Assembly: GCA_027364825.1 (NCBI GenBank)
Contig: DAHXOM010000355.1
Location: 1-10,593 of the forward strand
Direction of reading: 5' to 3'
DNA: 10,593 nt
From: a bacterium
Lineage (GTDB): Bacteria > JAMCPX01
Position numbers and translations under genes: made by a program. How positions within the stretch are numbered: position 1 is the first letter of the stretch; each line of letters opens with the position of its first letter. Shown here one piece after another: positions 1-5,784 of this stretch. The notes beneath the pieces were generated by a model. That model worked only from the letters and a program-made list of their open reading frames with translations. It searched no databases and had not been told where the DNA came from.

Positions 1-18
1 GTTAAGAAGGAGGCAGGA

Positions 19-93
19 ATGTTCAAAAAAAATATAATAAATGCATGGTACGAAAACAGTGGCGCAGAAAGCGCCACTGTTTTTTTTATGTAA
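19..93 (+). CDS. Putative 24-aa pyr operon leader peptide
   Basis: A short ORF starts at ATG 19 behind a near-perfect Shine-Dalgarno sequence (AAGGAGG, about 6-12) with good spacing. It ends at TAA 91-93, which lies inside the Shine-Dalgarno region of pyrR. The peptide begins MFKKNIINAWYENSG and ends ATVFFM. Its codons pass through the whole stem, loop and T-run of the terminator at 55-87, so a ribosome following RNA polymerase closely would stop that hairpin forming. This is the geometry of the E. coli pyrBI leader, and as I recall a coupled leader was also proposed for the Thermus pyr operon with PyrR as sensor. The role is inferred. One caution is that the frame stays open to base 1, so this could instead be the tail of a longer upstream gene. 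Confidence 0.6.
   Translation: MFKKNIINAWYENSGAESATVFFM
55..87 (+). terminator. Intrinsic terminator / attenuator before pyrR
   Basis: A perfect 11-bp stem (AACAGTGGCGC at 55-65 with GCGCCACTGTT at 71-81) encloses the loop AGAAA, and the T-run continues to 87. It lies 15 bp upstream of the pyrR start and inside the leader ORF. If always active it would shut off the pyr operon, so attenuation is more likely than simple termination of an upstream unit, but the upstream gene is outside the window. No competing antiterminator stem is obvious in the 54 bases before it, which favours ribosome coupling over a B. subtilis-style antiterminator switch. Confidence 0.85.
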
Positions 94-102
94 AGGAACA
101 AA

Positions 103-639
103 ATGAAGAACGTAATAATGGATGCACCTGCAATAGAGAGGGCGTTAAAGCGGATTGCCCATGAGATCATAGAAAAACATACAACTGCGCCGGCCAGTCT
201 CATCGGCATAAGGACTGCAGGTGTATTTATAGCATCAAGACTTGCAGAATATATCAAACAGTACGGTCAGATTCCTGTTCAAACCGCTACCCTGGATATT
301 ACCCTGTACAGGGATGATGTTGCCATGGGCACAGGCAGGGCAATTGTACGGGCAACACAGATAAATTTCCCCGTTGACGGTGCCTCCATAATACTGATTG
401 ACGATGTGCTTTTCACCGGCCGCACCATACGGGCTGCCATGGATGCCGTTATAGACCTCGGCAGGCCAAAGGTCATTCAGCTTGCAGTGCTTGTCGACAG
501 GGGGCACAGGGAGCTGCCGATCAAAGCCGATTATACAGGCAAGAATATTCCTACCACGGATGATGATGAAATAAAGGTCGTATTGACGGAGAGCGGCAGC
601 AATGAGGACGCGGTATATTTAATAAAGAAAGGAGATTAA
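103..639 (+). CDS. pyrR: Bifunctional pyr operon regulator / uracil phosphoribosyltransferase
   Basis: This 178-aa protein has the usual PyrR length. The family binds pyr mRNA in a UMP-dependent way to lower expression, and many members also convert uracil plus PRPP to UMP. The type I phosphoribosyltransferase PRPP loop is clear at about residues 97-108 (IDDVLFTGRT). Other PyrR hallmarks are the N-terminal LIGIRTAGVFIA stretch, the DITLYRDD segment and LAVLVDRGHRELPI near residues 125-140. The start at ATG 103 has AAAGGA about 6 nt upstream. The leader ORF stop lies in that same Shine-Dalgarno region, so pyrR translation may be coupled to the leader. It is the first enzyme-type gene of the operon and lies 2 bp before pyrB, the usual place for an autoregulating PyrR. 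Confidence 0.95.
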   Translation: MKNVIMDAPAIERALKRIAHEIIEKHTTAPASLIGIRTAGVFIASRLAEYIKQYGQIPVQTATLDITLYRDDVAMGTGRAIVRATQINFPVDGASIILIDDVLFTGRTIRAAMDAVIDLGRPKVIQLAVLVDRGHRELPIKADYTGKNIPTTDDDEIKVVLTESGSNEDAVYLIKKGD

Positions 640-641
640 AC

Positions 642-1580
642 ATGGTTTCCGGCAAAGGTATTATAGGATTAAAATATCTGGATAAAAGTGATATAGAACA
701 GATCGTAGAGACCGCTTTTTCCATGAGGGATATATCAAAGAGAAGTGTTAAAAAGGTCCCGACGCTGCGGGGCAAAACGGTCGTGAACCTGTTCTTTGAG
801 TCAAGCACAAGGACAAAAACATCCTTTGAGATAGCAGCCAAAAGGCTGTCCGCAGATGTAGTGAATTTCTCCTATACATCGAGCAGTATATCAAAGGGTG
901 AAACCACCATAGATACTGCAAAGAACATTGAGGCCATGAACCCGGATGTCTTTATCATACGGCATGCATCTTCCGGCATTATGGATCTGCTTTCACGGCA
1001 TCTCAAAACACCCATAATAAGTGCCGGCGACGGTACAAATGAGCATCCGACCCAGGGTTTGCTGGATATTATGACCATCAGGGACGAGAAAAAGCGTATC
1101 GACGGATTAAAGGTAGTTATCGCCGGGGACATTTATCATTCAAGGGTTGCGCGTTCCGATATCTACGGCATGGGCAAACTCGGCGCCAATGTGTATTTCT
1201 TTTCTCCCCCAACGTTTATTACCGATGATTATGCAAGCCTTGGCGCGAGTATAACCTATGACGCAAAAGAGGCGTTCACCGATGCCGATGTCATCATCAT
1301 GCTGAGGATACAACTCGAAAGGCAGGCGACAGGACTTTTTCCTTCCACGAGGGAGTATTCGAGGGTCTTCGGATTAAATGAACAGAGGTTGAAGCTTGCA
1401 AAACCCGATGTTATCGTAATGCATCCGGGGCCTATCAACAGGGGACTCGAACTTTCAAGCGGTGTTGCAGACAGTAAAGAGCACTCAAGGGTGCTGAAAC
1501 AGGTTGAAAACGGTGTGTCCATAAGGATGTCAGCCATATACCATACCATAGGAGAAGGACATGAATATACTGGTAATTAA
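642..1580 (+). CDS. pyrB: Aspartate carbamoyltransferase catalytic subunit
   Basis: The enzyme condenses carbamoyl phosphate with L-aspartate to N-carbamoyl-aspartate, the committed step of pyrimidine synthesis. At 312 aa it is of normal catalytic-chain length. The carbamoyl phosphate signature FFESSTRTKTSFE covers about residues 51-62. Other motifs are HPTQGLLD from His135, the aspartate-loop region LRIQLERQ, and HPGPINRG from His261. The start at ATG 642 follows AAAGAAAGGAG at the end of pyrR, with only 2 bp between the two genes. The last 20 bp overlap pyrC. No pyrI regulatory chain is adjacent. This fits an ATCase that associates with an active type I dihydroorotase, as in Aquifex, but the complex itself is an inference. 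Confidence 0.96.
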   Translation: MVSGKGIIGLKYLDKSDIEQIVETAFSMRDISKRSVKKVPTLRGKTVVNLFFESSTRTKTSFEIAAKRLSADVVNFSYTSSSISKGETTIDTAKNIEAMNPDVFIIRHASSGIMDLLSRHLKTPIISAGDGTNEHPTQGLLDIMTIRDEKKRIDGLKVVIAGDIYHSRVARSDIYGMGKLGANVYFFSPPTFITDDYASLGASITYDAKEAFTDADVIIMLRIQLERQATGLFPSTREYSRVFGLNEQRLKLAKPDVIVMHPGPINRGLELSSGVADSKEHSRVLKQVENGVSIRMSAIYHTIGEGHEYTGN

Positions 1581-2883
1581 CGGGTTATTGATCGATCCAT
1601 CTCAGGATATGGAGCAACCCGGCTCGTTGCTCATAGAGGATGATATTATAAAAGGTATTGTTGATCCGAAGTCTTACACAATAAAAGGTGATACTGCTTT
1701 TATAAAAAACCGGCAGGATAAGGCGTTTACCGTTATCGATGCATCCGGCAAATGGGTTGTTCCGGGTCTTATAGATATGCACGTGCATATGAGGGACCCG
1801 GGATATGAATATAAAGAGGACATTTTAACAGGCACCAAGGCCGCCATGACCGGAGGTTTTACCTCGGTGTGTGCCATGCCGAACACAAGGCCTGTAAACG
1901 ACAATAAGACAATAACCCGCTATATGATCTCAAAGGCAAATGAAGCAGGCTATGCACACCTTTTTCCCATTGCTGCTGTTTCCAAAGGGAGCGAAGGTGT
2001 AGAACTGTCCGAAATTTATGATCTGGTCGATGCAGGGGCCGTTGCTGTCTCGGACGACGGTATGCCGGTTGCCAGTGCGGCTCTTCTGAGGAAAGCGATG
2101 TTGTATATAAAGCCCCTTGGTATACCGCTCATCGATCATCCGGAGGAACTGTCGTTGAGTAAAACCGGATATATGAATGAAGGTGTTGCCTCCGTAAAGC
2201 TCGGGCTCAATGGTATACCGCAGACCGCGGAAAGTGTGGCTGTGGCAAGGGACATTATGATAGCGGCCGAAACAGGATCGAAGCTCCATCTCGCGCATCT
2301 CAGCACAAGGTATTCGGTTGAACTTGTCCGGTGGGCAAAGAAGATGGGCATACCGGTTACATGCGAAGTTACCACGAACCACTTCTCCCTGAACGAAGAT
2401 GCGGTTAACGGTTACAATACAAACGCAAAGATAAACCCGCCGCTCAGGACAGAACGTGACCGGCAGGCTATGCTTGAAGCTATTGCAGACGGTACCGTAG
2501 ACTGTATTGTAACAGACCATGCGCCCCATGGTAATGATGAAAAAGAGATAGAATTCGACAAGGCATTGAACGGCATATCAGGTCTCGAAACGTCGGTGGG
2601 TCTTTCCCTGAAGCTTGTCCATGATAAAATAATAGATAAGAAGCAGTTTGTCCGGCTTATGTCCTGTGCACCGTCAACCATAGTAAACCTGAAGAACAAG
2701 GGCACGTTCAAGGCAGGTGCAGACGCTGACATTACTGTTATAGACCCGGATACAAAATGGCTGGTGGATAAAGATAAATTCATATCAAAAGGCAGGAATA
2801 CGCCGTTCCATGGCTTGGAACTGAAGGGCAGGGCTGTTATGACCATAGCAGGGGGGAACATACATGGCAATACTCGTACTTGA
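1561..2883 (+). CDS. pyrC: Dihydroorotase, type I (metal-binding residues intact)
   Basis: This amidohydrolase reversibly cyclises N-carbamoyl-aspartate to dihydroorotate. At 440 aa it has the length of type I/class I bacterial dihydroorotases. The HxHxRDPG metal site is His74, His76, Arg78 and Asp79 (HVHMRDPG). Further likely ligands and catalytic residues are Asp165 (AVSDDGMPV, an Asp where type II enzymes carry a carboxylated Lys), His193 (DHPEE), His246 (LHLAHLST) and Asp319 (TDHAPH). Because these are all present it should be an active enzyme, not the inactive PyrC' (PyrX) partner found in some ATCase complexes. The start at ATG 1561 has AGGAG/GAAGG just upstream, inside pyrB, and overlaps it by 20 bp. 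Its own last 20 bp overlap carA. Both overlaps suggest coupled translation. Confidence 0.95.
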   Translation: MNILVINGLLIDPSQDMEQPGSLLIEDDIIKGIVDPKSYTIKGDTAFIKNRQDKAFTVIDASGKWVVPGLIDMHVHMRDPGYEYKEDILTGTKAAMTGGFTSVCAMPNTRPVNDNKTITRYMISKANEAGYAHLFPIAAVSKGSEGVELSEIYDLVDAGAVAVSDDGMPVASAALLRKAMLYIKPLGIPLIDHPEELSLSKTGYMNEGVASVKLGLNGIPQTAESVAVARDIMIAAETGSKLHLAHLSTRYSVELVRWAKKMGIPVTCEVTTNHFSLNEDAVNGYNTNAKINPPLRTERDRQAMLEAIADGTVDCIVTDHAPHGNDEKEIEFDKALNGISGLETSVGLSLKLVHDKIIDKKQFVRLMSCAPSTIVNLKNKGTFKAGADADITVIDPDTKWLVDKDKFISKGRNTPFHGLELKGRAVMTIAGGNIHGNTRT

Positions 2884-3982
2884 GGACGGGGCTGTATTCA
2901 AGGGTAAATCTTTTGGATACAGGGGCATTGCAGCGGGAGAGGTGGTATTTAATACATCCATGACCGGGTATCAGGAAGAGCTTACGGATCCGTCATACTA
3001 TGGACAGATACTTGTCTCGACCTATACACAGATCGGCAATGTCGGTACAAACCCGCAGGACTATGAATCCGACAGGACGTATTTAAGCGGGTTTATTGTA
3101 AAAGAGTACAGGGAACGTCCGTCAAATTTCAGATCTACCGAGACACTGGATAGTTTTATGGTCCGGCACCGTCTGGTAGGCATGCACGGCATAGATACGA
3201 GGATGCTGGTCAGGAGGATCAGGATCAAGGGCGCAATGATGGGTATTATGTCGTCTTTTGATGATACGGAAGATGAGCTTAAAAAAGAGCTCTCAAAGCA
3301 GCCATCCCTGGTCGGCAGGGACATCGTTACCGAGATAACAACAAAAGAGCCCTATGATTTCAAAGAATCATTGTGGTCTCTCAAAGGCGGGTATGAAGAG
3401 GCTTATAAAAAAGATTTCCCTCTGGTTGCCGTATACGATTTCGGGATAAAAAAGAATATTCTGAGGTCTCTCGTTTCTGCTGGTCTCAGGGTAAGGGTTT
3501 TCCCCTGTACCACACCTGTCGATGAATTACTGAAGGATGAATATAAAGGTGTTGTGCTTTCGAACGGGCCCGGGGATCCTTCGGCACTTTCCTACATTAT
3601 TGAAAACACCCGGGAGCTCATCAAGAATAATAAACCGATACTCGGTATATGCCTCGGCCACCAGATACTCGGTCTTGCACTGGGCGGCAAGGCCATAAAA
3701 CTGAAGTTCGGACATCACGGTGCGAACCAGTCTGTCCTGAACCTGAAAACAAGGGGTATCGAGATCACGGTCCAGAACCACGGGTTTGCCATAGATCCGG
3801 AATCGCTGCACGATAGTGTGGATATCACGCATGTAAACCTGAATGATAAGACCCTTGAAGGTTTTGTTCATAAAAACAAGCCCATCCTCTCTACACAGCA
3901 TCATCCCGAAGCCTCCCCTGGTCCGAGAGAGGCAGGTTATATATTTAAGGAGTTTGCAAAACTTGTCTATGAAAGAAAATAG
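2864..3982 (+). CDS. carA: Carbamoyl-phosphate synthase small (glutaminase) subunit
   Basis: CarA hydrolyses glutamine and channels ammonia to CarB for carbamoyl phosphate synthesis. The 372-aa length is typical. The N-terminal CPSase small-chain domain is seen in LEDGAVFKGKSFG, VFNTSMTGYQE and MHGIDTRMLVR. The C-terminal class I glutamine amidotransferase triad is Cys263 (LGICLGHQ), His347 and Glu349 (HHPEASPGP). LSNGPGDP and FGHHGANQ are also present. The latter commonly reads FGHRGANQ in homologues, a small change of unknown effect. The start at ATG 2864 follows AGGGGGG in the end of pyrC with a 20-bp overlap. It is separated from its partner carB by two other genes, which is unusual since the pair is normally adjacent. 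Confidence 0.96.
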   Translation: MAILVLEDGAVFKGKSFGYRGIAAGEVVFNTSMTGYQEELTDPSYYGQILVSTYTQIGNVGTNPQDYESDRTYLSGFIVKEYRERPSNFRSTETLDSFMVRHRLVGMHGIDTRMLVRRIRIKGAMMGIMSSFDDTEDELKKELSKQPSLVGRDIVTEITTKEPYDFKESLWSLKGGYEEAYKKDFPLVAVYDFGIKKNILRSLVSAGLRVRVFPCTTPVDELLKDEYKGVVLSNGPGDPSALSYIIENTRELIKNNKPILGICLGHQILGLALGGKAIKLKFGHHGANQSVLNLKTRGIEITVQNHGFAIDPESLHDSVDITHVNLNDKTLEGFVHKNKPILSTQHHPEASPGPREAGYIFKEFAKLVYERK

Positions 3983-4613
3983 CGCAATCATTAAACAGGG
4001 TTTATCGACACTGTACGAATATGCATCAGAAAGGTTTAAGGATGAATTGCCGAAAGCAAGAAAAGAATTTGATCTTTTGGTCCCGATCCCCCCTGTGAAC
4101 GATACGGAGATGCGGGGCAGGCTTATCCTGTTTAGCCACTGGTTCCTCATGGACAGGGCTGTTGAGTCGGGGAAAACCCCGGCAGATATATTCTTTCAAA
4201 AAAATCTTTTAAATCTATCGTATCAGGAAGAGGCACTGTACAGGGCACTGCGGATAAGCAGGATAAGCATATACGGTATTATGGATAAGCATGGCCGGCA
4301 TATTGCAGCGGATATTGGCACGGATGAAAGGTTTGAATTCCAGATGGATGAAGATATGATGCTTCAATCAAACGGCGAGATTATGACCATGCGGTTTATA
4401 ACTATGGATAAGAGTACATTCTTGCTTGCCTCATACTGTACACACCATTTCAGTACAAAGGAGATAATCCATGACCGGCTTACTTCGGTTAATATTTTCG
4501 ACAGGACGGCATTTTCAACCAAGGTGTTTGAACTGACTGCATTGAGCCTGAAGAGCAGGAAATATACATGGGTCGAACCATTGGTAATCTATGAGGGGAC
4601 GGCAAGGTTATGA
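3969..4613 (+). CDS. Unrecognised protein encoded between carA and carB
   Basis: I do not recognise this 214-aa protein. It appears soluble: there is no signal peptide and no clear membrane segment. Its N-terminal third is charged and helix-prone (EYASERFKDELPKARKEF), followed by LLVPIPPVNDTEMRGRL, a likely helical block with FSHWFLMDRAVE, a middle section SIYGIMDKHGRHIAADI that looks like beta strands, and a C-terminal end YTWVEPLVIYEG. The start is uncertain. ATG 3969 lies 16 nt after AAGGAG (3947-3952), while an in-frame TTG at 3963 has better spacing of 10 nt. A much longer form starting at 3843 would lie inside carA and is unlikely. It overlaps carA by 14 bp and its stop overlaps an ATG at 4610, so it is embedded in the pyr transcription unit. 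Base composition looks like its neighbours. Confidence 0.8.
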   Translation: MKENSAIIKQGLSTLYEYASERFKDELPKARKEFDLLVPIPPVNDTEMRGRLILFSHWFLMDRAVESGKTPADIFFQKNLLNLSYQEEALYRALRISRISIYGIMDKHGRHIAADIGTDERFEFQMDEDMMLQSNGEIMTMRFITMDKSTFLLASYCTHHFSTKEIIHDRLTSVNIFDRTAFSTKVFELTALSLKSRKYTWVEPLVIYEGTARL

Positions 4614-4702
4614 GGAGACACGTGAATGCAGCACCTTTTGCTAAAAAGGGAGATTCGGTGAAACAGAATAATACAATGCTGTCATTGCGAGGAATGAAAT
4701 GA
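4610..4702 (+). pseudogene. Severed 5' fragment of the radical SAM gene
   Basis: ATG 4610 overlaps the previous gene's stop as ATGA, and an in-frame GTG at 4658 has a good Shine-Dalgarno sequence (AAGGGAG about 5 nt upstream). Both starts look like authentic operon starts, yet this frame ends after 30 codons at TGA 4700-4702, about 22 bases inside the palindromic element. Removing 149 bp (the 147-bp element plus 2 bp, for instance a duplicated target) would join this frame to the radical SAM frame. I therefore read it as the original 5' end cut off by the insertion. No exact target duplication is visible, so this remains an inference. It may still matter as a short translated ORF that feeds ribosomes to ATG 4699. 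Confidence 0.4.
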
Positions 4703-4824
4703 CGAAGCAATCCCTCAATACTGGTAGATTGCTTCGCTTTACTCGCAATGACAGAGTGCCAAATAGATTGCTCACCCCAGCTTCGTCCCGAGTTTCGCGG
4801 GATGCCCGCGTTCGCAATGACAGC
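4678..4824. repeat. 147-bp palindromic element in the start of the radical SAM gene
   Basis: The ends are a perfect 13-bp inverted repeat: GCTGTCATTGCGA at 4678-4690 and TCGCAATGACAGC at 4812-4824. Within it lies a 72-bp core, 4681-4752, bounded by GTCATTGCGAG and CTCGCAATGAC, with inner arms GAAGCAATC and GATTGCTTCG. A further half-unit of about 72 bp (AGATTGCTCACCCC...CGCAATGACAGC) contains a GC-rich hairpin CGCGGG-ATG-CCCGCG. The core is nearly identical to the reverse complement of 9672-9745, so it is a dispersed family. GTCATTGCGAGG-type palindromes of this kind are, from memory, widespread non-coding repeats in bacterial genomes. The element has no room for a transposase and would need one in trans. 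One frame is open right across it and into the radical SAM gene. Confidence 0.85.
4689..4702 (+). promoter_or_regulatory. Repeat-borne Shine-Dalgarno and ATGA restart
   Basis: GAGGA at 4689-4693 is followed after 5 nt by ATG 4699-4701. The TGA ending the upstream severed frame is 4700-4702, so stop and start share the overlap ATGA. Both signals come from the palindromic element. Ribosomes entering at 4610 or 4658 would terminate exactly where the radical SAM frame can begin, and the Shine-Dalgarno sequence could also recruit new ones. The arrangement is directly visible. Whether it is used is inferred. Confidence 0.5.
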
Positions 4825-5763
4825 TATGGTAATCCACCACAGATGTCCCCTTCACATTACCCGTCTTACCTTAGTCTTTTGTACAGCGGCGAGCTCGAAA
4901 AACGGGTTGAAGCATCAAAAAAATATCTTTCATCATGTACGGTTTGCCCGAGGAATTGCCGCGCAAACAGACTTGATAACCAGAAGGGTGTTTGTCTTGC
5001 AGGCAGGGATGTAAGGGTTTCGAGTTATAACGTACACAACGGGGAAGAACCGCCGATATCGGGTACGAGGGGCTCGGGCACCATATTTTTCACGGGATGC
5101 AGTTTAAAGTGCAGGTTCTGTCAGAACTATCCCATAAGCCAGCTTAACCACGGCAACAATTATTCAACCAAACAGCTCGCCGGAATGATGATCGAGCTTC
5201 AATCGCTTGGTGCCCATAATATCAACCTTGTGACACCGACTCATTTTGTTCCGCATATTATCGAGGCTGTGTACCTTGCGTCACAAAGGGGGCTTGCCAT
5301 ACCCCTTGTTTACAATACGAGCGGGTATGATTCAATCAACATGCTCAGACTGCTCGACGGCATTATTGATATCTATCTGCCCGATATAAAGTATGCATCG
5401 GATGAAAATGCATTCAAATATTCAACGGTAAGGGATTATGTAACCGTCAACCGGCAGGCTCTTGTTGAGATGCACCGGCAGGCAGGAAGGCTGGTGCTTG
5501 ATAGTGATGGTATTGCCGTTCAAGGTATGATAGTAAGGCATCTTATACTTCCGGAGGACATCGCACAGACAGGTGCGTCAATGGCGTTTATAGCGGAACG
5601 GTTATCGGCAGATACGTACATAAGTCTTATGAACCAATATTTCCCGGCAAACAATGCTCATAAGTTCAAAGAACTGTCGCGGCGTATCAGGAATGACGAA
5701 TACGACTATGCCATTCAATGTCTCCAAAAGAACGGATTGGAGAATGGATGGATACAGGAATAA
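4699..5763 (+). CDS. PflX-like radical SAM protein with repeat-derived N-terminus
   Basis: This is a radical SAM protein of the pyruvate formate-lyase-activating-enzyme-like group, closest in appearance to PflX (COG1313), whose substrate is not established. The cluster motif CSLKCRFCQNYPIS gives Cys134, Cys138 and Cys141, the CxxxCxxC ligands of the SAM-binding [4Fe-4S] cluster. An N-terminal cysteine group before it, CTVCPRNC...GVC (Cys80, 83, 87, 99), is typical of the family. Downstream are NTSGYDSINMLRLLDGIIDIYLPDIKY (split here: NTSGYDS and DIYLPDIKY) and IVRHLILPED. The start is ambiguous. ATG 4699 has GAGGA five nt upstream, both lying inside the palindromic element, which gives 354 aa with about 42 repeat-encoded residues. 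ATG 4843 gives 306 aa, close to family length, but shows no Shine-Dalgarno sequence. It ends 21 bp before carB. Confidence 0.85.
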   Translation: MTKQSLNTGRLLRFTRNDRVPNRLLTPASSRVSRDARVRNDSYGNPPQMSPSHYPSYLSLLYSGELEKRVEASKKYLSSCTVCPRNCRANRLDNQKGVCLAGRDVRVSSYNVHNGEEPPISGTRGSGTIFFTGCSLKCRFCQNYPISQLNHGNNYSTKQLAGMMIELQSLGAHNINLVTPTHFVPHIIEAVYLASQRGLAIPLVYNTSGYDSINMLRLLDGIIDIYLPDIKYASDENAFKYSTVRDYVTVNRQALVEMHRQAGRLVLDSDGIAVQGMIVRHLILPEDIAQTGASMAFIAERLSADTYISLMNQYFPANNAHKFKELSRRIRNDEYDYAIQCLQKNGLENGWIQE

Positions 5764-5784
5764 ATAATAGGTGATGGGGGGTAA

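Noticed and set aside
1930..2529. 199-codon - strand ORF
   Set aside because: It is antisense to the conserved core of pyrC, with no ribosome-binding site or family resemblance.
3843..3968. Upstream in-frame extension of the unknown protein from ATG 3843
   Set aside because: It lies wholly inside the conserved C-terminal glutaminase region of carA and has no ribosome-binding site. ATG 3969 (or TTG 3963) is more plausible.
3527..4150. 207-codon - strand ORF
   Set aside because: It is antisense to the carA glutaminase domain and the start of the next gene, and its composition looks like a shadow frame.
4748..5014. 88-codon + strand ORF overlapping the radical SAM gene
   Set aside because: It is a shadow frame over the repeat and the conserved cysteine region of the radical SAM protein, with no recognisable protein character.
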